Source: Sutterellaceae bacterium
GTDB taxonomy: Bacteria; Pseudomonadota; Gammaproteobacteria; Burkholderiales; Burkholderiaceae_F
NCBI GenBank assembly: GCA_030531135.1
Contig: JAUNOJ010000053.1
Coordinates: 1 to 9,770, forward strand
Reading direction: 5' to 3'
DNA length: 9,770 nucleotides
Part shown: piece after piece, positions 1 through 9,706 of the stretch
Position numbering within the stretch: position 1 is the first letter of the stretch
How the letters are laid out: the number at the start of each line of letters is the position of its first letter
Translations under genes and position numbers: made by a program
The notes under the pieces: generated by a model
Database searches by the model: none
The model's input: the letters and a program-made list of their open reading frames with translations, nothing else
What the model was told of the DNA's origin: nothing

Positions 1-44
1 ATTCCACTGCAGGGGGCAACGCGCGCCGGGGCCTGTTAACTTTC
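1..44. other. Short GC-rich edge sequence, no gene called
   Basis: This stretch lies beyond the terminator of the atp operon. It is clearly richer in G and C than the other spacers, especially at 12-34. One plus-strand frame is open from base 1 and stops with TAA at 37-39. It could therefore be the last dozen codons of a convergent gene that shares the terminator at 48-100, but twelve codons are too few to identify anything. No ribosome binding site or start codon for a further minus-strand gene is visible. Confidence 0.3.
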
Positions 45-47
45 ATG

Positions 48-100
48 AAAAAAACGGCACCTGAAAACTTCACCGAAGTGAACTTCAAGGCACCGTTTTT
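48..100 (-). terminator. Intrinsic terminator after atpC, possibly bidirectional
   Basis: The inverted repeat begins 28 bases past the atpC stop codon. The hairpin tip pairs TTCAC (69-73) with GTGAA (78-82). Read on the minus strand, the loop is TTCG closed by C-G, a very stable tetraloop. Further pairing continues through 62-65 with 84-87, 60-61 with 89-90 and CGG 55-57 with CCG 93-95, interrupted by small internal loops. On the minus strand the stem is followed by seven T residues (54 down to 48). On the plus strand five T residues follow (96-100), so it could also stop a convergent transcript. It marks the end of the atp operon. Confidence 0.85.
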
Positions 101-128
101 ACTGTGGTTATCTACCGCAGTCGGGCGA

Positions 129-539
129 TCAGTGGCGCAGACGACGAATATAGGCGAGCTGCGCGGACAATGCCGCCATAGTGGCTTCGAGCTTGGCGAT
201 ATCCAAATCGCTCTGAGCCTTGGCACGGCTAAGCTGGGCCTCTTCGAGAGCCTTCTTGGCCTTGGCTTCGTCCAGATCCTTGCTACGGATTGCCGTATCG
301 GCAAGCACCGTCACACGATCGGGTTGAACTTCAAGGATGCCGCCGGCAACAAAGATGCTCTCATCGGCACCGTCTTCGGTCTTGATGCGAACGGCACCGG
401 GACGAATACGGGTAATGAGGGGCACGTGGCCGGGCAGAATACCAAGTTCACCTTCCTGACCGGGCAGTGCAACAAACTTTGCATTGCCGGAGAAGATTCC
501 CTCTTCTGCGCTGACGACGTCAACAAAAATCGTAGACAT
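129..539 (-). CDS. atpC: F1Fo ATP synthase epsilon subunit
   Basis: AtpC (136 residues) is the epsilon subunit of the F1 rotor stalk. It binds gamma and the c-ring and can inhibit ATP hydrolysis through its C-terminal helices. The N-terminal beta-sandwich is recognisable from SAEEGIFSG (about residues 10-18), [17 protein letters not shown] (about 25-41) and the [10 protein letters not shown] stretch (about 62-71). The alanine-, lysine- and glutamate-rich C-terminal half forms the usual two-helix hairpin, so this is the full-length form. The ATG at 537-539 has GGAG six bases upstream. It is the last gene of the operon, separated from atpD by 76 bases that hold a strong hairpin, and it is followed by an intrinsic terminator. 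Confidence 0.97.
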   Translation of the reverse strand: MSTIFVDVVSAEEGIFSGNAKFVALPGQEGELGILPGHVPLITRIRPGAVRIKTEDGADESIFVAGGILEVQPDRVTVLADTAIRSKDLDEAKAKKALEEAQLSRAKAQSDLDIAKLEATMAALSAQLAYIRRLRH

Positions 540-571
540 AAGTTGCTCCGTTATATCGGTACTTCACCTCT

Positions 572-605
572 TTGTGTGCGGCGCCCGAAAGAACGCCGCA
601 CGCAA
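572..605 (-). other. Stem-loop in the atpD-atpC spacer
   Basis: A perfect 8-base inverted repeat, GTGCGGCG (576-583) and CGCCGCAC (594-601), encloses a ten-base loop. Pairing resumes for three more bases (572-574 with 603-605) beyond one mismatch. No T tract follows on the minus strand, so it does not look like an intrinsic terminator. It lies about 24 bases before the GGAG of atpC and just after the atpD stop codon. A role in mRNA processing, in 3'-end protection of the upstream message or in setting atpC translation is inference. Confidence 0.6.
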
Positions 606-615
606 TCGGGGAAAA

Positions 616-2022
<1,407 letters not shown>

Positions 2023-2045
2023 TTAATCCTCGGTATTCAAATCCA

Positions 2046-2930
2046 TTAAGACACGGCGGCGGCACCACCGACGATTTCGGTGATTTCCTTCGTAATGCCG
2101 GCCTGACGGGTCTTGTTGTAGACGAGCTGCAATTCTCCAATGAGCTTCTTGGCGTTGTCCGAAGCGGCCTTCATGGCCACCATACGGGCAGACTGTTCGG
2201 AAGCCATATTTTCTGCAACCGCCGAATAAATCAAAGCTTCGACATAGCGCTTGAGCAATTCGTCGAGCACGGTCTGCGCATCCGGTTCGTAGATGTAGTC
2301 CCACGAATAGGCGCGCGGCTTTTCCCCAAGCGATGCGAGCTTTTCGGCGGAGAGCGGCAAAAGCTGCTCAATCACCGGCTCCTGCTTCATCGCGTTGATA
2401 AAACGCGAGTAAGCCAGATACACTCGATCGACCTTTCCTTGTGCGTATGCATCCAACTGCACACGGATGGCGCCCAAAAGGCGTTCCAACTGAGGACGGT
2501 CGCCGAGTTGCACCACCTGACTGACGATTTCAAGACCAGCATGTCCGCAGAAGGCAACGGCCTTATTACCGATTGCCGTGACCTGCAGCTGCTTGCCTTC
2601 TTCGCGAAGTTCGGCAGTCTTATGGAGAACTTGACGCTGAATATTGGTATTCAACGCGCCAGCCAAACCCTTGTCGGTGGTCACCAAAATCATGGCGTCC
2701 TTACCGACGGATTGGGCGTGCTTGACGAGGAACGGATGGTTGTAGCTCACGCCCGAGCTGGCCAAGTGCGCAATGATATTGCGAATCTTGTCAGCATACG
2801 GGCGGGCTGCACGCATACGGTCCTGAGCCTTGCGCATCTTCGAGGCCGCAACCATTTCCATCGCCTTGGTGATCTTGCGCGTATTTTGTACGCTCTTGAT
2901 CTTGCCGCGAATTTCCTTAGTACTAGGCAT
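2046..2930 (-). CDS. atpG: F1Fo ATP synthase gamma subunit
   Basis: AtpG (294 residues) is the central rotating shaft of F1. It transmits c-ring rotation to the alpha-beta hexamer. The N-terminal helix is recognisable from the [20 protein letters not shown] pattern followed by [10 protein letters not shown] (about residues 3-33). The C-terminal helix has the family ending with [20 protein letters not shown] (about 271-290). The middle is a Rossmann-like domain with [14 protein letters not shown] (about 80-93). The length is close to the proteobacterial norm of about 290. The ATG at 2928-2930 has GAGGA shortly upstream. The gap to atpA is 26 bases and contains the 8-base palindrome TAGCGCTA (2949-2956), too short to interpret. 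Confidence 0.98.
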   Translation of the reverse strand: MPSTKEIRGKIKSVQNTRKITKAMEMVAASKMRKAQDRMRAARPYADKIRNIIAHLASSGVSYNHPFLVKHAQSVGKDAMILVTTDKGLAGALNTNIQRQVLHKTAELREEGKQLQVTAIGNKAVAFCGHAGLEIVSQVVQLGDRPQLERLLGAIRVQLDAYAQGKVDRVYLAYSRFINAMKQEPVIEQLLPLSAEKLASLGEKPRAYSWDYIYEPDAQTVLDELLKRYVEALIYSAVAENMASEQSARMVAMKAASDNAKKLIGELQLVYNKTRQAGITKEITEIVGGAAAVS

Positions 2931-2956
2931 TTGGTCCTCTCAGAGTATTAGCGCTA

Positions 2957-4498
2957 TTACCAAGCGCCGTTCTTCTTGAACTCTTCGATCGCAGCCTTCA
3001 AGGTTGCATTGTCTTCCTTAGACAATTCCTTCTTGGTTTCGATACGATCGATGAGATCGGCATTGTGCTGCTGCAGATATTCGCGCATGGCACGTTCGCA
3101 CTTCAATGCGTCCTTGACGGAAACGTCATCGAATGCGCCCATTTCCACAGCAAACAGCGTGATGGCTTCTTCCCAAACCTGAAGCGGCTGATACTGGGGC
3201 TGCTTCATCAATTCGGTCACCACACGGCCGCGTTCGAGCTGCTTGCGGGTAGCTTCGTCAAGGTCGCTAGCAAACTGTGCGAAAGCGGCCAATTCACGAT
3301 ACTGAGCCAAAGCCAAACGAACACCGCCGCCCAACTTCTTGATGACCTTCGTCTGAGCTGCACCACCCACACGAGACACCGAGATACCGGGGTTGATAGC
3401 GGGACGGATACCGGCGTTGAACAAGTCGGTTTCCAAGAAGATCTGGCCGTCGGTAATGGAAATCACGTTCGTCGGAACGAAGGCGGTCACGTCACCGGCC
3501 TGCGTTTCAATGATCGGCAAAGCGGTCATGGAACCGGTCTTGCCCTTGACTTCACCCTTGGTAAAGCGTTCGACGTATTCCGGATTCACGCGAGCTGCAC
3601 GTTCGAGCAAACGGCTGTGCAAGTAGAACACGTCACCGGGATAAGCTTCACGTCCCGGCGGACGACGCAAGAGCAACGAGATCTGGCGATAAGCCCAAGC
3701 CTGCTTGGTCAAATCGTCATAAACAATCAAGCTGTCCTGACCGCGGTCACGGAAGTATTCGCCCATGGTAGCGCCGGCGTAGGGAGCGATGTACTGCAAT
3801 GCGGCCGATTCCGATGCCGTAGCGGCAACGATGATCGTGTATTCCATTGCGCCATGCTCTTCGAGCTGACGGACCACGTTGGCAATCGTGGAAGCCTTCT
3901 GACCGATAGCGACATAAACGCAGATCAGGTCCTTGCCCTTCTGGTTGATGATCGTATCGATGGCAATAGCCGTCTTACCGCACTGGCGGTCGCCAATGAT
4001 CAATTCGCGCTGACCGCGACCGATCGGAATCATGGCGTCGACAGACTTCAAGCCGGTCTGAACAGGCTGGCTCACGGACTGACGATCAATCACGCCGGGA
4101 GCGACCTTTTCAACCACGTCGTATTCTTCGGTCTGAATCGGGCCCTTGCCGTCGATGGGCTGACCCAAAGCGTTCACCACGCGACCGATCAAAGCCGGGC
4201 CGACGGGCACAGACAAAATACGACCCGTCGTCTTGACGGTATCGCCTTCCGAAATGTGCTCGTAGCTACCGAGAATAACCGCGCCAACCGAGTCACGTTC
4301 CAGGTTAAGGGCGAGGCCGTAAGTGTTGCCGGGGAATTCCAGCATTTCGCCCTGCATCACGTCATGAAGACCGTGCACACGGCAAATACCGTCGGTAACC
4401 GACACGACGGTACCTTGGGTACGGAGATCAGCGGAGACCCCGAGGCCTTCGATACGCTGCTTCAGCAGTTCGCTGATTTCACTAGGATTAAGTTGCAT
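2957..4498 (-). CDS. atpA: F1Fo ATP synthase alpha subunit
   Basis: AtpA (513 residues) is the non-catalytic nucleotide-binding subunit of the F1 hexamer and supplies the arginine finger to the beta sites. Its length and numbering match E. coli alpha. The N-terminal [16 protein letters not shown] is typical. The P-loop reads GDRQCGKT at residues 169-176, where the usual sequence is GDRQTGKT, so position 173 is cysteine instead of threonine; K175 and T176 are intact. The arginine finger is R376 in [11 protein letters not shown] chose the ATG at 4496-4498 because GGAG sits seven bases upstream and the product starts like other alphas. An upstream GTG at 4553-4555 would add 19 unrelated residues overlapping atpH. 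Confidence 0.98.
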   Translation of the reverse strand: MQLNPSEISELLKQRIEGLGVSADLRTQGTVVSVTDGICRVHGLHDVMQGEMLEFPGNTYGLALNLERDSVGAVILGSYEHISEGDTVKTTGRILSVPVGPALIGRVVNALGQPIDGKGPIQTEEYDVVEKVAPGVIDRQSVSQPVQTGLKSVDAMIPIGRGQRELIIGDRQCGKTAIAIDTIINQKGKDLICVYVAIGQKASTIANVVRQLEEHGAMEYTIIVAATASESAALQYIAPYAGATMGEYFRDRGQDSLIVYDDLTKQAWAYRQISLLLRRPPGREAYPGDVFYLHSRLLERAARVNPEYVERFTKGEVKGKTGSMTALPIIETQAGDVTAFVPTNVISITDGQIFLETDLFNAGIRPAINPGISVSRVGGAAQTKVIKKLGGGVRLALAQYRELAAFAQFASDLDEATRKQLERGRVVTELMKQPQYQPLQVWEEAITLFAVEMGAFDDVSVKDALKCERAMREYLQQHNADLIDRIETKKELSKEDNATLKAAIEEFKKNGAW

Positions 4499-4514
4499 TC
4501 TTGAGCTCCGAAAT

Positions 4515-5063
4515 TTATGCGGTGAGCGCCGCCTGCATCTGCGCAAGACGAGCACGAACGGATCCGTCCAAAACCTGGTCTCCGACGCGGATACTCACGC
4601 CGCCGATCAATGCCTTGTTAATGGTCACGATCGGGTTGAGTTTCACGCCCGGGAACTTGTTGCCAAGTTTCTGGAGCAGTTGTTCGACTTCTTTCTTGTT
4701 AAGCGCGTAGGCGGACTCGATGTAGGCGTCAGCGACACCTTCGGATTCGTTTTTAAGCGCACGGAACTGCGCGGCGATCTCGGGCAAAGCACAAAGACGA
4801 CCGTTTTCGATGATTGTACGCAGCAGACCGATCAATTCGGCAGGAGCATCCTGACCGATCGAACCGGCAAGCAGCTCAAACATCTGATCATCGGTGACCT
4901 TGGGATCATTGACCAGACCGGCGACTTCTTTTTCGCTTGTCACTTGGCTGAGAACGTCTAACGCGTCAGCCAACTGTGCAGCCTGCGCAGTGGTCCCGCG
5001 TGCAACGAGAGCCTTCCAAAGGCCCTGAGCATAGGGACGTGCAATCGTCGAAAGTTCAGCCAT
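4515..5063 (-). CDS. atpH: F1Fo ATP synthase delta subunit
   Basis: AtpH (182 residues) joins the top of the alpha-beta hexamer to the b-subunit peripheral stalk. The N-terminal helical bundle begins with [14 protein letters not shown] (about residues 5-18), a family hallmark. The C-terminal domain ends with the signature [22 protein letters not shown] (within about residues 151-175). The length is normal. Only two bases separate its ATG at 5061-5063 from the atpF stop. A weak AAGG lies about 14 bases upstream, so translation is probably coupled to atpF. The spacer to atpA is 16 bases. Confidence 0.96.
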   Translation of the reverse strand: MAELSTIARPYAQGLWKALVARGTTAQAAQLADALDVLSQVTSEKEVAGLVNDPKVTDDQMFELLAGSIGQDAPAELIGLLRTIIENGRLCALPEIAAQFRALKNESEGVADAYIESAYALNKKEVEQLLQKLGNKFPGVKLNPIVTINKALIGGVSIRVGDQVLDGSVRARLAQMQAALTA

Positions 5064-5065
5064 GA

Positions 5066-5536
5066 TTAGAGCTTAGCCTTAAGTTGTTCAAGCAACTGAG
5101 TATGGACGGACTTGTCCACTTCACGAGCCAAAATTTGCTGAGCGCCAGCAACAGCCAATGCGGCAACTTCATCGCGAAGTTGTTCGCGAGCGCGCTGCAT
5201 TTCCTGGGCAGCTTCGGCCTTAGCGTTCGCAATGATGCGATCGGCTTCAACCTGAGCCTGCTCCTTGGCATTCTCAACAATCATAGCCCCGCGCTTTTCG
5301 CCGTCGGAAACGATCGTCGTTGCACGAGCACGTGCTTCAGCTTCGATTTCCTTACCCTTGGCCTGTGCTTCGGCAAGAGCTTCGGTGCTCTTGTCAGCAG
5401 CGGCAAGACCTTCGGCGATCTTGTTTTGGCGTTCTTCGATCGCACGGATCAAAGGCGGCCAGATGAACTTCATCGTAATCCAGCAGCCGATGAAGAACAC
5501 CACCATCTGTACAAACAGTGAGGCATTAATGTTCAT
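5066..5536 (-). CDS. atpF: F1Fo ATP synthase b subunit
   Basis: AtpF (156 residues, the same length as E. coli b) is the peripheral-stalk subunit that anchors the F1 head to the membrane. Residues 1-27 form the single membrane helix (NASLFVQMVVFFIGCWITMKF) with the conserved WPPL at about 26-29. The rest is a long, highly charged helix rich in Ala, Glu, Lys and Arg that dimerises, with EGLAAADK at about 42-49. I start at the ATG at 5534-5536, because it gives the canonical MNINASLF opening and has GGGG about six bases upstream. An in-frame TTG two codons earlier (5540-5542) is less likely. The 110-base spacer before it contains several hairpins. Confidence 0.97.
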   Translation of the reverse strand: MNINASLFVQMVVFFIGCWITMKFIWPPLIRAIEERQNKIAEGLAAADKSTEALAEAQAKGKEIEAEARARATTIVSDGEKRGAMIVENAKEQAQVEADRIIANAKAEAAQEMQRAREQLRDEVAALAVAGAQQILAREVDKSVHTQLLEQLKAKL

Positions 5537-5551
5537 TGTCAACCCCGTTAT

Positions 5552-5595
5552 GTCGATGCCCTGTCAAGATCCTCGGATCTCTGGCGAGCATCGAC
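5552..5595 (-). other. Two-part stem-loop upstream of atpF
   Basis: The outer arms GTCGATGC (5552-5559) and GCATCGAC (5588-5595) are perfectly complementary over eight bases. Inside them a second perfect repeat, AGATC (5567-5571) and GATCT (5576-5580), closes a four-base loop. Irregular sequence lies between the two stems. The structure sits directly before the atpF ribosome binding site (about 5543-5546) in the transcript. It has no T tract, so termination is unlikely. A role in mRNA stability or in lowering atpF translation relative to atpE is inference. Confidence 0.55.
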
Positions 5596-5607
5596 GTCGT
5601 CAATAAG

Positions 5608-5646
5608 AAAAAGACGGTTTCAAACCAATTTCAGAAGTGTCTGAAA

Positions 5647-5648
<2 letters not shown>
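5608..5648 (-). other. Hairpin at the atpE stop codon with downstream T run
   Basis: AATTTCAGA (5627-5635) and TCTGAAATT (5640-5648) form a perfect nine-base stem with a four-base loop. The arm at 5640-5648 includes the first two bases of the atpE stop codon on the minus strand. Directly downstream in the transcript is a small inverted repeat, GGTTT-AAACC (5616-5626), then GTC and five T residues (5612 down to 5608). The strong stem is not adjacent to the T run, so this is at best a leaky terminator. It may instead protect the 3' end of an atpE-containing message. Both readings are inference. Confidence 0.5.
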
Positions 5649-6785
<1,137 letters not shown>

Positions 6786-6801
6786 AACCAATCCTTTGGT
6801 C

Positions 6802-7158
6802 TCAGTGTTTAATAAAGATTAGGACAAACTGGCCGAAGACTGCTGCAATAATGCCGGCAATCATTGCGATCCAATTTAGATCCTCATAAAACTTTGCCAC
6901 TAACAAGAATAACAAGCAGGTGGCAATCATCTTGAGGAGTTCCCCGACAATGACAGTCATAGGACGCAACTTGATGCGATTATTCATCGCCACGATGAGT
7001 CTGAATGCCAATACGGAGTTGGGGAGTGCAACGCACAAACCTCCGGCCAAAGCCGACAGGGTTGCATCATTTCCCGCAATGAAAAATGCCGCAATCCCTG
7101 CAATAAGGACAAGCGCATATTGCCAGACGACGATACGTCTCAATTGTTCTTGGTTCAT
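6802..7158 (-). CDS. atpI: ATP synthase accessory protein AtpI
   Basis: AtpI (118 residues) is a small membrane protein that heads proteobacterial atp operons and is thought to help assemble the c-ring. It is not part of the finished enzyme. Four hydrophobic segments are visible, at about residues 10-28, 33-54, 66-88 and 94-117. Between the second and third is a short basic stretch with RIKLRP (61-66). The sequence GGLCVALPNSVLAFRL (39-54) is a recognisable family feature. AtpI is poorly conserved in general, so position as first gene before atpB supports the call. The ATG at 7156-7158 is preceded by GAGG at short spacing. A promoter lies just upstream. Confidence 0.93.
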   Translation of the reverse strand: MNQEQLRRIVVWQYALVLIAGIAAFFIAGNDATLSALAGGLCVALPNSVLAFRLIVAMNNRIKLRPMTVIVGELLKMIATCLLFLLVAKFYEDLNWIAMIAGIIAAVFGQFVLIFIKH

Positions 7159-7188
7159 ACCGCCTCAAACACCCCTTTAAACGGCCTA

Positions 7189-7217
7189 ATTTTACGGATG
7201 AACACACTTTTTAACAA
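7189..7217 (-). promoter_or_regulatory. Probable sigma70 promoter of the atp operon
   Basis: On the minus strand TTGTTA (7212-7217) is followed after exactly 17 bases by TAAAAT (7189-7194). These match the -35 and -10 consensus at four and five of six positions. A start about seven bases further on, near 7182, would leave an untranslated leader of about 24 bases before the atpI ATG. A second -10-like GATAAT (7233-7238) lies upstream but lacks a good -35 partner at normal spacing. I see no terminator after parB, so read-through from parAB may add to atp expression. Confidence 0.65.
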
Positions 7218-7220
7218 GTG
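7205..7220. repeat. Inverted repeat overlapping the atp promoter -35 element
   Basis: CACTT (7205-7209) and AAGTG (7216-7220) form a perfect five-base inverted repeat around six bases and cover the putative -35 hexamer. The position is right for an operator, but the repeat is short and could arise by chance. I do not recognise it as the site of a known regulator. Confidence 0.3.
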
Positions 7221-7282
7221 GCTTTTTGAATTATTATCCCTACTTACTATTGAGTATTCACCCGTTTTCAACCCTTAGATTT

Positions 7283-8206
7283 TCAGGCTTCTTTGTTCGG
7301 TGCCAATTTGGCAATGATCGAGTCGAGATCGTCCAAATCGGCAAAATCGATCACTACCTGACCGCGACCTTTCTTGCCGTAAACGACACGCACCGGTGCA
7401 CCGAAAGATTCTGACAATCGTTCATTGAGAATCTGATCGTCTCGGCTGACCTTGGTTTCCTTTTTCGGCTTCTTTTCCTTTGCCTGTCGCGTCAGCATTT
7501 GGATTAACTTTTCGGTCTCTCTGACGGACAATTGTTTGGCCACGACTTCGTTGGCAACCTGAACCTGATCGACACCTTCGAGAGCCAAAAGCGCCCTGGC
7601 GTGCCCCATCTCGATTTGCCCCTTAATGAGCAATTGCTGCACCATGGGTGTCAGATTCAGCAAACGTAATAAGTTAGAGGTAGCCGAACGGCTGCGACCG
7701 ATAGCGTCGGCAGCTTCTTCATGTGTAAAACCGAACTCGTCGATCAAGCGTTTCACGCCGGCGGCTTCTTCCAGTGCATTGAGGTCTTCGCGCTGCATGT
7801 TTTCAATAAGCGCCATGGCCAATGCATTTTTGTCGTCAATCGTTCTGATAATTGCAGGAATCGTTTTTTTGCCGATCGTTTTCGAAGCACGATAACGGCG
7901 TTCGCCGGCAATGATCTCATATCGTCCGCCTTGGATCGGGCGAACGATAATCGGGCTAATCACGCCTTGCAATCGAATGGAGTCGGCAAGCTCATTGAGT
8001 TTTTCCTGTTCAATAAGAGAACGCGGTTGATATTTGCCGGGCTTAAGACAACTCAATTCGAGTTCGGTGACGACTTCCTGATCGGCTCCCGGAGCGCTCG
8101 TTTCGTTTTTTCCCGTCGTAGCTGGAACATCGTCACCGAGCAAGGAACTCAAACCTCGACCGAGACCTCTTTGTTTTTTTGCATTCGTAGATTTTGCGAC
8201 TGCCAT
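7283..8206 (-). CDS. parB: Chromosome partitioning protein ParB (CTPase, parS-binding)
   Basis: ParB (307 residues) binds parS sites near the replication origin, spreads as a CTP-dependent clamp and is moved by ParA. The N-terminal RGLGRGLSSLLGDD (residues 13-26) is the conserved ParA-contact motif of chromosomal ParB. The CTP-binding region includes GERRYRAS (101-108) and ENMQREDLNALEEA (135-148). A helix-turn-helix for parS follows at about 160-184 (THEEAADAIGRSRSATSNLL). A lysine-rich linker (about 242-252) leads to a C-terminal dimerisation domain. I start at the ATG at 8204-8206, since AAGGAG lies seven bases upstream; a TTG at 8225-8227 would place translation before that site. The ribosome binding site overlaps the end of parA, suggesting coupled translation. 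Confidence 0.96.
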   Translation of the reverse strand: MAVAKSTNAKKQRGLGRGLSSLLGDDVPATTGKNETSAPGADQEVVTELELSCLKPGKYQPRSLIEQEKLNELADSIRLQGVISPIIVRPIQGGRYEIIAGERRYRASKTIGKKTIPAIIRTIDDKNALAMALIENMQREDLNALEEAAGVKRLIDEFGFTHEEAADAIGRSRSATSNLLRLLNLTPMVQQLLIKGQIEMGHARALLALEGVDQVQVANEVVAKQLSVRETEKLIQMLTRQAKEKKPKKETKVSRDDQILNERLSESFGAPVRVVYGKKGRGQVVIDFADLDDLDSIIAKLAPNKEA

Positions 8207-8210
8207 TGAT

Positions 8211-8996
8211 TTACTCCTTGTTTTCAAACTCTTCTTTCACTCGCTTGATCAATTCGCGACCAAACGACAAATAAGCTTTTGCGCCTCGGCTGGTTTTGTC
8301 ATAAACAATTCCGGGCTCCCCGTAAGACGGAGCTTCGGCCAGTCGAACATTTCGCGGAATGACGGTGTCAAAAACGCGATCGCCGAACGTTTCTTTCAGT
8401 TGATCGCTGACCTGACGTTGCAGCGTAATGCGTGCGTCATACATGACGCGAAGCAGACCGATCACTTGCAACTGCTGGTTTTTGTTGTGCCGCACGCGCT
8501 TGACCGTATTGACGAGATCGCTCAGTCCCTCCAATGCAAAATATTCACACTGCATCGGAATGATGACGCCCACTGCACAACACAATGCATTGACCGTAAT
8601 CATCGACAAGGACGGAGGGCAATCGATCAAAATAAAATCGTATTGATCGGAAACTTCGTCCAAAATTTTCTTGAGTTGACGGTCGGGTTCCTTTAATTGC
8701 ATCAGATCAAGTTCGGCAGCCGACAACTCGCGATTGGCGGGCAGAATATCGTAGCCGCCGACTTCACTGCGAACGACAACATCTTTAAACTCCGCCTTTC
8801 CGATCAGGAGCTCGTACATTGTGAGTGAGCACTCACTTTTTTCAACCCCAGACCCCATCGTCGCATTTCCTTGTGCGTCCAAATCTACTAGAAGCACTTT
8901 TTGGCGACGTTTTGCCAATGCAACAGCCGTATTGACTGCCGTCGTCGTTTTGCCGACGCCCCCTTTTTGATTTGCAATACAAAATATAAATGCCAT
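8211..8996 (-). CDS. parA: Chromosome partitioning ATPase ParA (Soj type)
   Basis: ParA (261 residues) is a Walker-type ATPase that binds DNA as an ATP dimer and drives ParB-parS complexes apart. The deviant Walker A motif KGGVGKTT lies at residues 11-18, with signature lysine K11 and catalytic K16. Walker A' DLDAQGNAT is at 38-46, and Walker B ILIDCPPSL at 122-130 centres on D125. The conserved IPRNVRLAEAPSYGEP segment is at about 213-228. The lack of an N-terminal DNA-binding extension marks it as the short chromosomal (Soj) type. The ATG at 8994-8996 has GGGAG ten bases upstream. It overlaps the parB leader and lies 28 bases after the marC-like gene, so the three may be cotranscribed. Confidence 0.96.
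   Translation of the reverse strand: MAFIFCIANQKGGVGKTTTAVNTAVALAKRRQKVLLVDLDAQGNATMGSGVEKSECSLTMYELLIGKAEFKDVVVRSEVGGYDILPANRELSAAELDLMQLKEPDRQLKKILDEVSDQYDFILIDCPPSLSMITVNALCCAVGVIIPMQCEYFALEGLSDLVNTVKRVRHNKNQQLQVIGLLRVMYDARITLQRQVSDQLKETFGDRVFDTVIPRNVRLAEAPSYGEPGIVYDKTSRGAKAYLSFGRELIKRVKEEFENKE
8821..8842 (+). repeat. Terminator-like palindrome inside parA, on the antisense strand
   Basis: GTGAGT (8821-8826) and ACTCAC (8831-8836) pair around a GAGC loop and are followed on the plus strand by six T residues (8837-8842). This is the form of a short intrinsic terminator for antisense transcripts. It lies in the parA codons for about residues 52-59, where no plus-strand gene is known to need a terminator. 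Chance is a serious alternative. Confidence 0.25.
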
Positions 8997-9024
8997 TATT
9001 ACTGCACTCCCAGATCAATTTCTT

Positions 9025-9681
9025 TTAATTCGGCAAAGTAGCCCATAACGCGGAAAAACCATTCCAGAATGTTGCCACGCCCAAGCAGATCAAAATAAAT
9101 GAGAAAATTCGTGCGATCGCATCGGCGCCGGCCGCGCCGACAGCTCTTGTCAGGCGATCGGAATATCTATAACACACCCAAACCAACAAACAACTCAAAA
9201 TAACACCGAGAATGGTTCCGACAATATCGCCCCAATCTCGCGGCGGATTCGCACCGAAGGCCACTGCAACCGAAATAGCGCCAGGGCCAGTTGTCAAGGG
9301 CAAGGTGAACGGATAAAAAGCCATTGTCGCCAATGCTCTTGCACTTTTGGGTTTGGCCGACATCGTCGTTTCATCGCTTGGCGGGGCGTTCAAAGCCTGC
9401 CAACCGGCGCTAAACAGGACAATACCGCCTGCCACTCTCAAAATTTCAATGGATATGCCGAAAAAATTCAAAATAATGCTTCCGGCATATAAACTCACAA
9501 ACAGCACTATCGTTGAGTAAAGCGCAATCCGGTTGGCCATCCCGGCTCGCGTATGTGCATCCACCCCGTTGGTCAATGTCAAAAAGAACATTGCACCGCC
9601 AAAAGGATTCAGCACCGGTACCAACGAAGAAAACATGAACAAAGCCATGCTGTAAACGTTAGACAATTCAGTTTCCAACAT
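9025..9681 (-). CDS. MarC family (UPF0056) integral membrane protein
   Basis: This 218-residue protein belongs to the MarC/UPF0056 family of bacterial inner-membrane proteins, whose transport role is not firmly established. Support comes from NPFGGAMFFLTLT (25-37), matching the family's NPxGxxPxFLxLT pattern without its second proline, and from PLTTGPGAIS (128-137) in a later helix. About six hydrophobic segments are visible, near 11-35, 50-72, 78-98, 117-142, 152-172 and 189-214. A polar loop separates the two halves at about 99-115. The ATG at 9679-9681 has AAGGG about ten bases upstream; the methionine at residue 12 is an alternative start. The gene sits between a probable rsmG end and parA on the same strand with short gaps, so it is likely part of that operon. 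Nothing here links it functionally to segregation. Confidence 0.85.
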   Translation of the reverse strand: MLETELSNVYSMALFMFSSLVPVLNPFGGAMFFLTLTNGVDAHTRAGMANRIALYSTIVLFVSLYAGSIILNFFGISIEILRVAGGIVLFSAGWQALNAPPSDETTMSAKPKSARALATMAFYPFTLPLTTGPGAISVAVAFGANPPRDWGDIVGTILGVILSCLLVWVCYRYSDRLTRAVGAAGADAIARIFSFILICLGVATFWNGFSALWATLPN

Positions 9682-9706
9682 TTCTGATTCACCCTTTTTG
9701 AGTTTG

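Noticed and set aside
105..125. TTATC-containing motif near the atpC end as a possible DnaA box or origin element
   Set aside because: Only a partial match to TTATNCACA, with no cluster of boxes, no AT-rich unwinding region and no dnaA nearby.
423..428. CACGTG cores at 423-428 and 781-786 as possible parS sites
   Set aside because: The flanks do not match TGTTTCACGTGAAACA: one is flanked by GG/GC and the other by GC/GA. Both lie in atp coding sequence. No parS is supported in this window.
2949..2956. TAGCGCTA palindrome in the atpA-atpG spacer
   Set aside because: Eight bases is too short to form a stable hairpin with a loop, and it has no further support.
4499..4555. Upstream GTG start that would extend AtpA by 19 residues
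   Set aside because: It overlaps the end of atpH and adds residues unlike any alpha subunit. The ATG at 4496-4498 has a good ribosome binding site and gives the canonical 513-residue protein.
8207..8227. Upstream TTG start that would extend ParB by seven residues
   Set aside because: The AAGGAG site lies inside this extension, correctly spaced for the ATG at 8204-8206.
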